Shown: positions 34,779-46,987 of the stretch, in pieces
Position numbering within the stretch: the first letter of the stretch is position 1
Layout: each line of letters starts with the position of its first letter
Assembly: GCF_030272615.1 (NCBI RefSeq)
Contig: NC_081412.1
Span: 142,248,247-142,312,246, forward strand
DNA length: 64,000 nucleotides
Origin: Cryptomeria japonica
Lineage: Eukaryota; Streptophyta; Pinopsida; Cupressales; Cupressaceae
Direction of reading: 5' to 3'
Position numbers and translations under genes: made by a program
The notes under the pieces: model-generated
Databases searched by the model: none
What the model was told of the DNA's origin: nothing
The model's input: the letters and a program-made list of their open reading frames with translations, nothing else

Positions 34779-35752
34779 TGTTGAAATCCAAGAACACTAA
34801 GAGGCGGGGGGGGAGGGGGGGGGGGTGAATCAATGTTATGCTAGTATAATCAATTTTAACCTTATTAACAATGCAATTCAGTAATCGATAAACATAAAAG
34901 AATATAACAACAAATAGAAATGAAGCAACCACAGGAGCATACACCATAACACAAATATTTATACGTGGAAAACCTTAAAGAAGAAAAACCATGGTGGGAT
35001 TGGTGACCCACAATATCTATCCACTAGCCAAATGAATAAATATTATAATAGGAGCATGCACATGTAGGAAGGCTAGTAGCTAGAGCTCATTACTCATCAC
35101 AAGAGGAGCCTCACTAACTACAAACACCAACTATGAAGTTACAAACAAAATTCTGAACTCTGAAAGTGCATCTTCTATGCTGGATGAATTCCGGTTAAAG
35201 CATAGTCTGTACTAGTTTTCACTGTGTCCTCCCTTACCGGTATCTTCCTTCACTTCCTAAACCTCTGAACCAATATCCAAGACCGGCTACATAATATTAC
35301 ATTCACATTTTTCTAGTCAAGATTGCTCGCACAATATCACATCACTATATCCCATTACATTCTATTACATCCTCAAAATAACCTAACCGAACTAACTTAA
35401 ATACCCTTCCCAAACACAAACATAAATGCCTTATGTCTGCTTACAATGATATTTACAATTTATTTACATGTCAGCCTATACAAAAATAAATTCATTAAAC
35501 TTTGAGACTGATGCCTTGGATCATTTTCATGTAGACCTGCTAGATCAATCTCCCATTTTGGCCTCATATACCGGTTCCTAGTTTGTTGGTTTCCTTTGTT
35601 TGTCAGTTCCAGTTCCTTGAGTGTCAGATGAATTGAATGTCGGTTGCCAAACAATAAATACTGGTGGCTACGAATTAAGTGACCAACCAAAAATGGTGTG
35701 TGTTTCCATCAATGACAACACAACTAAACCAGATGAGTGTCAATTACCAACA
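34779..35752 (-). repeat. Element D 5' LTR (974 bp)
   Basis: + strand TGTTGAAATCC to ..TACCAACA. It includes an expanded G-run (34804-34825, interrupted by one A) inside the hairpin with arms AACACT (34793-34798) and AATGTT (34832-34837). Confidence 0.88.
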
Positions 35753-35757
35753 CCAAC

Positions 35758-38262
35758 ATGTTAGAATTGTGAGGGAGATCAAGATAAATGACAGGCTCTT
35801 CATGAGATGGAATGGGAGGAATAATGTGATCCTCAAAAGAGATAGGATCTTGAGGTGTATATTGAGGAACAAAGGGATCTTTTGGAGGATATGAAAGAGA
35901 AGGAATAATTTGATCTTGAGAAGGAGGAAGATCATTGAATTCCTCTTTAAAGGTTTTCTACTCTTAACTTTCAATGGGATCATTGGAAAGAATAGGAGGG
36001 ATATCTGGATCTTTCTTAAAAAGTGGAATGTCCATGGGATTTGAAAAGGTGTTATGTTCTTGGATGGAGTGGATAGAAATAGGGTGATCATCATGAGTTT
36101 TTGGCAAGATGGAATCCTAGTCAACGATTGGATGGGATGGTAAGGTTTAATGTTTTTTATCTTCATTTGTTTTAGGACTCATTTCTTCTAGCTCTAAATT
36201 ATCCTCTTGACATGTGGTTGGACTTTGGATATGCATGACACAAGGAGTCAATGCTTTGACATGAGGGAGATGGGGTTTGAATGGTATCTTCTACAATAGA
36301 TTCAATGGGGAATCAAGCACATGATGGCATTGGGTCTAACATTTCTGAATCATGACAAGGATGTGCATCATGAATTGGATTATCTTGGCAATTAATCATG
36401 GATAGCCCTTGGTGGATTTCATCCTTTAGTGTATCATTTGATGAGGATGATATAGGAGGTTCTTGCAAACTTTCAAAAGGTGTAGGAATAGATGCCACTA
36501 GAGAGTCAATTTTCTTATGGGGGGATAAGCCATTGCTAGACATAGGTGTAGGATTTTGATCATTTTTAGAAAAATCACTTAGGACTCTCTTTAAGAGTTG
36601 TGTAATAGAGATACCTTTATTTGGAGATACATTTGAATCCTTGTGAGGTTTTGACATGGTTTGGTTTGGATTTTAGACTTGTTTGAAGGTGATTTGGTTC
36701 TGGTTAGGTGCTACATTTTGATTTTGGATTGGGTGTTGGTCGAATTGGTTTGACATGATTGAAATTTGGCTTGGTATGTGTTGCAACTTTTGTTTTTGAA
36801 GTTGAAATTTCACCATTAATTGTGTTTGTTAAATATTTTGGACCATTGACTGTGTATGGTGGATCATTAGTTATTTGATGCAGCCATAACCGTTAAAAAC
36901 CCTCAAAAGAGTCAACTGGCTTATGTAGCAAGGGAGACACAATGAAAGCAATAAGAAAACATAACGAGTTCACATAAATAGACAATTTTAAAGCCTTGTA
37001 AATTACGGCAATAATCCGGCAATAATCATATTATCATCAAAGAACAACTGGTAATTAACTGGTTACATGTAGGCTTCAAGCCAGATATAATCCAACCAGG
37101 ACTCTAAGAATCAATCGGATCGCAGCATGCAAATCTCAATCCTTATTCTTAGTTCTACTTCTTGTACCCCTACAAATGATTACATAATATCATATTTATA
37201 CCCACTAGAACACATCTGGGCCGACCTCATAATATTACATTCACCAATGCAAGAAAATGAAATGTGTAATTAGGTTAGCCCTAAGAATTAAATAAATCTT
37301 TCCGAAAAATAACAACCAAGTGATGTGGTTCAGCAAGAAGGTCGGCCACACACCAAAGAACATCGGAAAAGACCCAAGATGGATCCACATGCCAATAATC
37401 ATGTTGGTAATGAAGGAAAACCAACCGGTAAGCACAAGAACCATCCCAGAACCCAAAAAAAATCAATTGAAAGCGATAACTAACCGGAAAAGAACCCAAA
37501 TGAACTAAATTTTTTGGAATCAAGCACATGAAACCATTGGGAAACTGAAAATAAGATCTACCATGAAGAACAAGAAACTAGCGGTACCAACTGGTAAGAA
37601 CACAAAAAATTGCACAAAGAACTAAACAAGATCAAAACTGAAAGGAAATATTTTTGGTTGATGCAAGATTTCTCATCGACCAGGGATGCTCCTGCATCAT
37701 TATTGATGGATCATTGGTTGTGTATGTTGGATCATCGGTTATTTTTATTGGATGATTGGTTGTTGTTGTTGGATATACTAAACTATTGGTTATTGTTGGA
37801 TCATTAGTTGTTGATGTGGGATATGTTGTTGATTCGAGATTTGATTGAACAAAGTTTGATTGAATGAAGTCTAATTTGGGATTTGGTTAAAATTTGTGCT
37901 TGTTTCTTGAAATTGTTTCATTAGATCTCTATTTGTGAGATGAGAGATGGTATGCCTGATCATTCAATGAGAGCTTGTACATCAACTGACTCAAAGTTTG
38001 GGTTTGGACCTTGAAATTCATAAAATGTTTTGGACATTTGGGATCTATTATTTTTAATGTTTTTTACTTTTTGTTCAAAGATCTCTTTTTCTCGAGCTAG
38101 TTTCTCCTCTAGTTTTTATATTTTGACACTTGTTTGATCATAAAAAGTTTGATCCAAGTTTTGAGACATGTATAAATTGGGTTGATATAATCGATTGTTC
38201 AATTGTGATGACATGGCTTGATATGTAGATTCTTGTGATTTCTTGGATTGATACCTTGTTTA
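35758..38262 (-). pseudogene. Element F polyprotein, proximal part (gag-like)
   Basis: Minus-strand sequence reading SYQAMSSQLNN, NLYMSQNLDQTFYDQ, then TAG, then KLEEKLAREKEIFEQKVKNI (coiled coil) and SKTFYEFQGPNPNFESVD between 38262 and 37930. A poorly coding middle follows. Then 36657-36313 opens MSKPHKDSNVSPNKG, followed by a proline-rich part (FNDLPPSQDQIIPSL, PQDPISFEDHIIPPIPS) reaching the D insertion site at 35758. The coiled-coil plus proline-rich style fits the N-terminal gag of a large gypsy element, but I found no LTR, PBS or pol for it. Several shifts and stops. Confidence 0.45.
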
Positions 38263-40267
38263 AATAGGCATGTCACTATGTAATGCAACTAATAGATTTG
38301 AGAAATGCAACGTAAAAGGAAGGCAATGCAACTATGTTTTTGGACTTTTTTAAAATTTTTGGGTGACAATGATGAGCAACTAAATACAATCTTAAAAGAT
38401 GATCATGCAATCTAAGAAAATAATGCAACCTATGTTTTTTTTACTTTTCAAGGTTTGGGCAAACTCTTGGAATTCAAACCTAAAGATGCAACCTTGGGAA
38501 ATTGAAATGAAGTCAAGACCTTAATTGACAAAGGACAAAGGACAAAATGATGATAGGTCAAATGACAACGTCTCACCTATAGGTCTGGATACTAAGCTAG
38601 GTTTGACAAATGATGATGTTGATAAAAGGACCAATTTTGGACAAGGTCAAGACTCCCTAAAAACAAATTAGGGTATGATCTAGAGATTTTATTTTTTGAA
38701 GTTTGGCAAAACCATAATTTGAAGACTAAATACAAATTGATAATGATAATGCTAAGGACCTAAGGATATAATATGATATGACAAAATGATATGAACCAAG
38801 GATATGAATACAAATGTTTCACAATGTCAATGTAAGACAAGACCTAGGGTTTGAAGTATGAAATGATAAAGCCAATGTAATGGGGATATGTGAAGACCAA
38901 TGAATTTGGAAAATGTAAAGTGAAACCTAAGCAAAGACCTAAATTTGGGATTATGATAATTCAATCAACACTTAGGGAAAATGACTCTAAACCTAAGATG
39001 CAAGAGAGGATAATGATCAAGGAATGAACCTAATATGCAAGGACAAAAATGTATGTCTTAAGACCTAAGTTTGGACTATGCAAAACCTAATCCTAAGTGA
39101 CGTGAATTTTGAAACTAGGATATATAATATTTTGACAAGCCATGTTGATAAAATCGTTGACAATTGTTGGATGGATACTTTGAAATGTTTTGGACCAAGT
39201 TTGACTTTGTTTGAACCTTTTCCAAACTTTGTGTCATAAGCAAGGTTGATTATGATTGTTTTTGGAAAGTTGTTTTTATTTGCCAATGTTTGAAATGTTG
39301 ATTATGTCCTTTATTTATGATTCACTTTAACAATCAAGGAAGACAAAATGTTTGTTTGACTTTTTCATAAAATGAAATCATTCAATCATAATCCTAAGGT
39401 TGCAAGGACAATATTTGTTGAATCCCCTAGCCCAGAATACAACATAAATCATATAGTTAGAATCTTGGTAGCGGCTTCCATCAATGACACTCACTTCTCG
39501 AGCATACCAAGCTTCAAATTTATTAGCTAATCACTTCCCAAGAAATTTACTATTTCAAATTGAAGGGAACATGAAGGGTATCTTTGGCATGTGTGTATCA
39601 CAATGCCTGAGTCAATAAATAGAAAGTTTTTGGCAAACTACAACAATGGCTCTTTAGTTTGAGATTTTCTTTTGGTCATCCATGTATTCTCTCTCCCTTA
39701 AGAGGCCTCCTTCCTATAGAACACAGTTTTGGGAGGTTCGTGCCATTAGGAAATTACCACCCGTCGGAAGGACTTTCGTCCCTACATATTTTATATAGCG
39801 GCTGAGAGGTGACTTGGCTTTGTCCCTTTACTATTCTAGGTTGTTCTCCCATCACCGACCTTATGGGCTCTCGGGGGACATGCCCTCTACCTATAAAATA
39901 TAAAATTGAGGGTCATTTTCACACTTTTCTTGTGCACCCAAAAAAGGCAAGAGGATAGTGTGTGTCAAAATTGTGGGTCCGCTCCACACACACAAGTGCG
40001 CCCAAATAAAGAAAACACAATGAAAGAAAAAGTTATTTTTTGTGCCCAAATCCAAATGTTTTTTTACTATAAAAGAGAAGACACTCTTGTTTCAAATTTT
40101 AAGCCTTTGACAGTGTCCTACATAAAATCATCAGTAGTTTTCAATGTAGGTCTTTGACAAATGAGGATAGCCAAGGTGTTGCATAAATAGTCAGTAATAC
40201 AAAAAACCCAAGCACTGAAAATAAAGAAAAATTGACATTCTTGAATGCTAAAGTGAAAGATTATACC
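38263..40267. other. Gene-free stretch
   Basis: A-rich with scattered GGACAAA/ATGACAA repeats (38500-39100). No supported gene. It may be the 5' leader or LTR of element F. Confidence 0.4.
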
Positions 40268-40367
40268 TTAGGTTCTACCCTTGCACAGGCACAGAAAGGT
40301 CTGACATAGGCACAAAATGTCTGCACACAAGCGTATAAACTCTCTATACAGGTGTACAAGTACAATG
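40268..40367. repeat. 20-21 bp minisatellite at the left edge of element B
   Basis: About five imperfect units of the type TGCACAGGCGCAGAAAGTC run up to the insertion point. The same unit type appears at 63868-64000 on the far side. Confidence 0.6.
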
Positions 40368-43300
40368 TGATAGTCCTGAAAATGACTATGCAAAAATTTA
40401 GTGTTCATTTTGAATTAATGATGCTCTCTGTTCTTGCCTTCAAGGTTTAGGGTTTGAGGTTTATGTATATCCAGGTAAGTCTTTATTCAAAACCCAAAGC
40501 TTGTTATATTTCTTCATTACCTTTTTCACTTAAAAGTGAGGATAATTTTCATTGTCAAAGGGACCATGTTTCCTTTCCTAGGCGTTATTTCTTTTGTCAG
40601 CCTCAAAATATTTCCTAAGTTTGCGTTCCTTTCCTATGGTCGGGCCCCTTTGATATTTTTAGCAGGTGTTGATAAATTTTCCTAAGTCTAGCCTTAATAT
40701 TTTGGTCGGTGTCTCTATGATTAATTATTGAGCTACTAAAAGTTCCATAAATTTGTGTGTGCATTAAGTGGATGGTGATGTTTTAACCCAAGAAGAAAGG
40801 TGCTCGAAGGTTAGCAGCAAATGTTAAGTGGTCATTGTGGCCAAAACATAAAGAGAGAACATATATGACGGCCCTTGTAGTCTCGCAAAGGAAGATGTGG
40901 GGAATTTAAAGATCATGGCATCATGAGATGATGCCACGTGTCCTAGACAAATCGAGTAAGTTCGACAGCAGGGCCACTGACAAAGTTGAGTTGGAAGGTG
41001 ATTTGGCGATGCTTAGTTAGGTTTTCGACAGACCCACTTACCACATTAGAAGTTCAATATCAGACTGATCTATGGTGATCATATGATGCACCAGGATAAA
41101 TAAGATTTAAGCTATAAATTCATAACATATTTCAAAAGGGTGATTTAGGCTACTTGCTTATCACTCATGCAAGAAAATAAAGGCAAAAAGAACTAAGCTT
41201 GTCAACATGGAGTAAAGGAAGAAAATTCAAGACACATGGACGCCGACTAGTTTTCAAAAGACCTGTTCTAAAGGTTGTTTGATGGGTCAAGGTGAAATGG
41301 CAAGCAGAGCTTGCAGTTGCTAGGGAGTCGTCTAAGAAAATCTCATTGCCATGACAATGAGAAGTCAAAGTTTCAAAGGATAAGGATGATTTTTGAGTTG
41401 CCAATGGAATGATCAAGGGCCTGTCAATAAGATCATTGGATGCGTATTGTCAAGGATTCTCAGTAAGGTAAATCATGGAACTATCTCTGAGAATAATTCA
41501 AAAGATAATGACTCAGTGTCCAAAAAGGGATTTTGAAGATGAAGTTTTATAGTCAAGGAACAACAAAATCATTCACATAAGGTGAGCCTCGTCAGAAAGA
41601 AGAGGACTAATAGCTTGAATATGATGGTATTCTGGGTTTGATAGGCATGATCTCCTAAGTCCATAGCTAGAAAGATGAATAGAAAGAATTGAAGTAATTA
41701 TTTTTCACATGCATGAGCACCGCCAAATAAAGTAATTTTTTATCATAAATATGGCCAGGTGGTGTTTTTAGTTGGTAGAAAAAATAAAAACCTCATTATC
41801 TTATAAGGTTTGAAAAGGATAAGATGAGTTTTGAGGAGTATCATGCAAAGGGTTACTGTGAACTCTATGACACTAGATGGAAATCCCATTTTTTGAGTGA
41901 GTATGCTTATAGTCAGTGGAGCCTCAAAAATGGGGAGGATAGTCCATGGAGGCTTGAAATTCATTTTGCATCTGGAAAATCCCTGCATGACACATCCTCT
42001 GCATCTCCTCTACCACTGGTTGGCAGGGGGTTATAGGAAGGATCTCACACAAGGATAGGAGCAGGAAAAGGTTGGGATGAAGGTAGTAGCCAGTCATCTT
42101 TGCAACGACATGGAAGCTCTGATGCCTTCCCTTCTTATTATGTTCCTCTGTAAGTGCCTTTTTCCATTTTATTTTATCCTTGGCATGAAGGTTGGAGCTC
42201 CTCCTCTAGTTTAGGGGTGACTTCACTTCTTGTCGGGATCTAATTTCCCTTCTGGGAAGGGAAATTCTCTATAGGACATAACGATGCATCTCATAGTCCA
42301 TCCAGAGGCATCAAGGGTGATAGTGGCATGACTCAAGGAGTTTTGTTTCTACCAAAATACAGTTAGGTTTTTTGGTTCTATGTCATCATGAATGCTACTA
42401 TGGACAGTTCTTGGGAAATCGTAAAGAATATTTTATAACACAATCACAAGCGGTCATATGGGCTTGTGACAGGTGTCTTGTCTAGCCTAAAGCTTGTTTG
42501 CTCCATTGTTTCTATAAAAGGGAATTCAAGGCCATGAGACAAGGTCCAAAAATTTTGGTGCAAAATTTTGTTCCAGTTTCTTGGTCATCTATAGTGAGTC
42601 TAGGTGAAAGGAGAAAGTTGTAAATGTCATTTACAAAGAAAATAGAGTGAATCTAGGGTCATATTTTATCCAGGTTCTTGAAGGAATTATATTTAAAATG
42701 TTTTACAATAGAAGGTAGAAGATTAAGTAAATAAAACCATGTTTCAAACCCATTTCTCCAGTGTGTAATTCTATCATGTTTTTGAACGAGTAGAATCAAG
42801 GGTTTTCTCATTCATTGCACTATTGTGGTGTATGAATTTTCTATTCATGCTTTGATCTAAAGGGTCAATTAAATGCTTGAGTGAAATTGTAGAGTGGTAG
42901 GGCTTATGCAGGGATTTAGATAAGCAGTTTGGGTTGGGATATGCATATGAGAAATATTGTAAGGTGATATTTTCTTAAGATCTCACGCTAGTAGATAAAA
43001 TTCTACTATATTTTCATTTTATATATTGTAAATTCAAGTACCCAATGGATAAGGCAGTGGTCACGACCTATAACTGTCTTAAATGTCAGTTTTGTGCTCA
43101 AACTCACCGACAACTTGCTCTTAATTTGCTAAATTTCAAAATATCTTTTCATTTTTTACACATATTGTTGTTTATTGAAGACATATCATGCTCCAAAGAC
43201 AGTTGAGGATCACTGAGAACTAGCAATTATGTAGCATTCTCCCTCTTTGTCGAGCCCTTTTAAATGAGATTATCTGCTTTGTTTTAATGTCATTTGCCAA

Positions 43301-43505
43301 AATGGTGCAGAGGTCGCAAATGCATTAAGGGATCACCCTCCTAGGTTTTGCAGAGCCCAAATTGTGGAAGGGTTTGCAGACGCTTGTCAGTTGGTCCAAT
43401 CTCTTGAGGATTTTAACAGTTGGAGTTGGCTTCTCCATAGATATTTATAAGAATCAGCTTGGTATCTACCTCATTGCAGTGTAAACCCCTTTTGGGGAAC
43501 CAACA
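40368..43505 (+). repeat. Element B 5' LTR (3138 bp)
   Basis: Starts TGATAGTCCTG, ends GGGGAACCAACA. It aligns with the two halves of the 3' LTR (46988-47697 and 60841-63272). No coding region I can support lies inside; short open frames are not conserved between copies. Confidence 0.88.
42513..42520 (+). promoter_or_regulatory. Element B 5' LTR TATA box
   Basis: TATAAAAG in the context TTTCTATAAAAGGGAATTC. It is conserved in the 3' LTR at 62293-62300, about 2.1 kb into the LTR, the expected place for the U3/R border of a long LTR. Confidence 0.6.
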
Positions 43506-43508
43506 AAA

Positions 43509-43525
43509 TGGCAACTCTACTGGGG
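43509..43525 (+). promoter_or_regulatory. Element B primer-binding site
   Basis: TGGCAACTCTACTGGGG, three bases after the 5' LTR. It resembles tRNA-Arg-complementary sites used by Tat-lineage gypsy elements, with G-to-A changes at CG and GC positions. Confidence 0.6.
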
Positions 43526-44282
43526 CCTACACAGAGTCATGAGCTTGTTAAGTCCATCTCCTTGTCAATTGAGTCAATTCTCATAAATGTTGCCTGAGAA
43601 TCTATTGTAATTCATCTTTTAATGTAGGTTTTGTCTAGATTTGTCCTTTTTTCATGACTATTCCCTAACACCTCACAAACTATGAGTGGCAACTCTGAGA
43701 TCTCTGCACTAGTATGTATTATTAGTAGAAGAACTAAGAAGAACCAAATAATTTGTAGTAGAGATGAAACATGTTTGAGCTCTTATGATGAAGTACCCTG
43801 ACAAGTTGAGGAAAGAATTCATGTGATGAAAGAGGAGGAGTTGCAGTTTTGGTTTTTGAACATATTTGACCTGAGAATAAATTCTAGTTGTTCAAATATT
43901 TGTCCTCTACAAAGAGGTGGTGACTCTACAAAGGAACCCAAAGAAGATGTGAAGATAGTTTTAGATTTATCACTGAAGCAAGCCAGAAAACTGATTTCCA
44001 GCCACTACAATACCTCCAAGTATCTTGGTTTTCATAAGTCAAATATATTTCCATGAAAGTCATTTGTAGAAAATGTTTCCCTATTAAGTGAGTTAGGCAC
44101 TAAGAAAGGGAATAATAGTGACTATTCTACATACTTCTGAGATGTAATTTTCAGATTGTGTATGAAGTATGTTTGAGTTATGCAATGTAATATGTTATGA
44201 TTATGATAACGGAAAAATGTAGGGAAACGAGTAAGAAGATGTACTGTTGCCTATACATCCCTAAGAAATATTAAGTGTAAAA

Positions 44283-45066
44283 ATGCAATGTATGCAACCC
44301 TTTCCATGTCACAACAAAATGTTCTCTATTGGAAGATATAAACCATTAAGTTGTAATGGTATTCAAGGTTTCCCAAACCTTGTTCCTACTAAGGTTAGGG
44401 AACATTTACCAAAGTTCAATGGGAAAAGCTCAAAATCAGCACATCAACACCTGCAGGAGTTTTTAATTTGACGAGAGATCTTGAGATAAGTCAGGAAGAT
44501 GTTTTCATGAATTTTTTTGTTCAATCTTTGAAATATATGCTAGCGATTGGTTTTCATACTTGTCGACATTCTCTATATCTTCATGGGATTAACTAAGTGC
44601 ATCTTTCATGGAACAATTTGATGAGAGAGTCAATCCAAGTTCAACTATAAAATGATTAATGGGTATTAGAAGGGAAAAAGATGAGTTGGTCCCTGTTTTC
44701 AATCTTAGATTCACAAGAACATTGGATGAGATTCCTAGTAGTTATAGGCCCAATGATGAAGTATGTATGGTTTTTTACCTAGCTACATTTGATGAGGAAG
44801 TGAGTTATTTACTGAGAGATAAAGATCCTAAAACCTTGCATCAGGTTTATAGGACAAAAATGGACATTGAGAACAACTTGAAATATGGAATCCCTAAGGG
44901 TTATCTAGCTGCAAGAGTTTTCTACCTTAAGACACCAGATGTTGAAGAAAGCTGTGAGTCAAGAGGTGAAGATCAGTATCAAAGCATTTACATCCCTGAT
45001 GATCACACTAACCATGTTATAACTTATTATTCAAACAATAATATGAGTGAAGAGAACTTGTCCTAG
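44283..45066 (+). pseudogene. Element B gag remnant
   Basis: Reading in three shifted frames: an N-terminal VREHLPKFNGKSSKSAHQHL block (44390-44455), then LTRDLEISQEDVFMNFFVQSL (44462-44530, another frame), SFMEQFDERVNPSS (about 44605), and the longest open piece 44659-45066 with ELVPVFNLRFTRTLDEIPSS, VCMVFYLATFDEEVSYLLRD and YRTKMDIENNLKYG. The order (K-F-NG start, FVQSL, FNLRF, LLRD, IE-N) matches capsid domains of plant Ty3/gypsy gag, Tat-like in style. It ends at TAG 45064-45066. No zinc knuckle found. Confidence 0.7.
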
Positions 45067-45069
45067 AAA

Positions 45070-46169
45070 GTGGTTATTCCTCATGTTAGTAAAGAGAAGG
45101 TTAGTGAGAAATTATATAACACAACTGGTACAAAGATGGAGATAATTTCAGTTTCAACACCATGTGATAGAATTATTAGTTGTTTCAGTGAGGATGCCAC
45201 ACAAAAGGTTGATCTACGGTCTTATGGTTTAGTTGAATCTAGTAGCTTGTATAAAGGATAATTGGAAAGTTATACATCTGATGAGGAGAATACTGGTGTG
45301 CAAAATTTTGATGATATGAGCTCATTCTCCCAAGAATCAAGTATGTATCATGATGAAAACTTCAATAATGACATACCATTTTTGGTTGATGATGCTATTA
45401 ATCTAGGGAATTCCATGGTATGTTCCAATGAAGAAGGTATGCCTAAGCCTGTTCTTATGCCACATGAACTTATCCAGAGTGATGGGTGCGAAGAGTTAGT
45501 TTAGGTATGTATGCCTAAAATAAATATTACAAGTAGTAATACACTAGTTGTCCCATGACAAACAACTTTTCATGCAATGGATCAAATTGTTCCTCAATTT
45601 TCTAATTATGAAAACATTTTTGAACTAGCAAGCATGGTTTGAGAAGATGAAGCTCAAAGGGGTCATAATAGTCATGATGATTTTGTTGAAGCCTATGAGA
45701 TCATAAAATTGAGTATTTATGTTGTGAGGACTATAATCCTGAGAGTTGTTTTAGCTGAAATTGTGATTAATTTGTACCTAATGAGAATGAATGTGAAATT
45801 GAGATGGGCAGTAGTTTCAATGAACTTTTTAATGCACTGTTTGATGAGGATGCAAATAGGGATCAACTAGTGCTTCGCCATAGTATTTTTAAGGAGGTTT
45901 TTCATCTAGTTTCTAATCCTTTGTATGAAGAGACAATTGAGAATCCATACATCTTAAATGATGACCAAGATGTGATTTCTAACTTGATGATAATTAATGA
46001 AGATAAATTTTCCCCTATCACTGGTTGTGATGGTAATGATGAAAACATTTCAGACTATTGTGAGCATAGTTTGTATGATGAGGTAATAATTCTTCAAACT
46101 AATCAAGGAATTCTATTTGTCATTGCTAGTTGTGAGGTGCAAGAAACCAAGGCAGAATTTTTAGTTTGA
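45070..46169 (+). pseudogene. Element B acidic region, unknown
   Basis: In frame with gag after its TAG: 45070-45261 and 45262-45504, Asp/Glu/Ser-rich (YTSDEENTGVQNFDDMSSFS). A second open piece, 45804-46169, is also acidic (FNALFDEDANRDQLVL). I recognise no domain. It occupies the place of protease and RT in a complete element but does not resemble them; it may be filler from the helper's gag C-terminus or captured sequence. Confidence 0.45.
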
Positions 46170-46613
46170 TGCTAGTTGAGTGAGTATTTGATCAAAGGAG
46201 GCATGAATGATGTCAGGCACAAGGTTAGCTTACAATTTACAAATGTTTATGTATGTGGTCAGTATGTATACAACAATATTTTCAAGTTATTGATCACATA
46301 TATAGATGATAATCAGACTTTTGATAAGGGTAAATACTAGTGTTCATTTTTGGTGGCCTTGGGGCATCAGTTATAGTCCGACTTTCCAAACTATAGTGTA
46401 GGGTGTAGGGAAAAGGAGGTTGACTCTACCACCCAATGTAGATGTATAAGTTTGTCCAAACTTGTGCTGAAAATATGAAAATTGAGATATAGTTGAGGGT
46501 TGAAGCTTTGATGAAATGGAATGGAACTAAAAGAGAAGCTTATACCAAAATACTAAATCTCAATTGCAGGTCATGAACTTGTATAAGAAACAACTGTAAG
46601 GAGTTTTCAAGCA

Positions 46614-46781
46614 AAGGATCTGGTCTTGATGTGGAAGGCTAGATTGAAAGACAAAGGGAAGCATGGCAAGTTTAATTCCATCTGGTTAGACCCATATCTG
46701 ATTCAAAACAAGTGGGGAGAAGATTTTTATTTTCTCCAAGAAATGATAGATAAAATCCTTGAACTGTCGGTTCATGGATAG
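46614..46781 (+). pseudogene. Element B integrase C-terminal tail
   Basis: Reads KDLVLMWKARLKDKGKHGKF, then NSIWLDPYLIQ and LELSVHG before TAG at 46779-46781. This matches the end of plant gypsy integrases (DLVL-W…GKF-S-W-GPY…VNG). It lies about 200 bp before the 3' LTR, where integrase should end. The whole catalytic region upstream is missing, showing an internal deletion. Confidence 0.75.
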
Positions 46782-46987
46782 TTCTCAAAATTTTACTTCT
46801 TTTGAAGTATTTCTTTTCCATGACTAGTAGATTGGGCCTTGTGCATATTAGAAGATGTTTCCTTTTCTATTTGAGTTTCACAGTCCAGGTGATTTCCTTA
46901 TGGTTTTCTCTTCTATGGTCTGATCCACCTAAGATTCTCGACTCTTGCATCATCCCTGAGTGATGATCATCCCCAACCAGAGCCACT

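Larger units (their letters stand above)
21902..35752 (-). mobile_element. Element D: non-autonomous copia-type LTR element, split by element C
   Basis: LTRs lie at 21902-22837 (3' in element sense) and 34779-35752 (5'). Target duplications CCAAC flank it at 21897-21901 and 35753-35757. A primer site complementary to the initiator-Met tRNA end lies at 34761-34776 two bases inside the 5' LTR, and the PPT lies at 22838-22854. After removal of C (23271-30452 plus one CATAG) the internal part is about 4.75 kb. It holds a coiled-coil/zinc-knuckle gag (34725-33771) and a long ORF of unknown function (33219 to 23080), with no RT, RNase H, integrase or protease motif. It must have moved using enzymes supplied by another element. 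It sits inside older element F. Confidence 0.85.

Noticed and set aside
35744-36166. 140-codon I/L/P-rich minus-strand frame
   Set aside because: An adjacent frame on the same strand reads a more ordinary proline-rich chain that joins element F across the D insertion.
41824-42036. Open frame in element B 5' LTR
   Set aside because: Not preserved in the 3' LTR copy near 61605, where it is disrupted.
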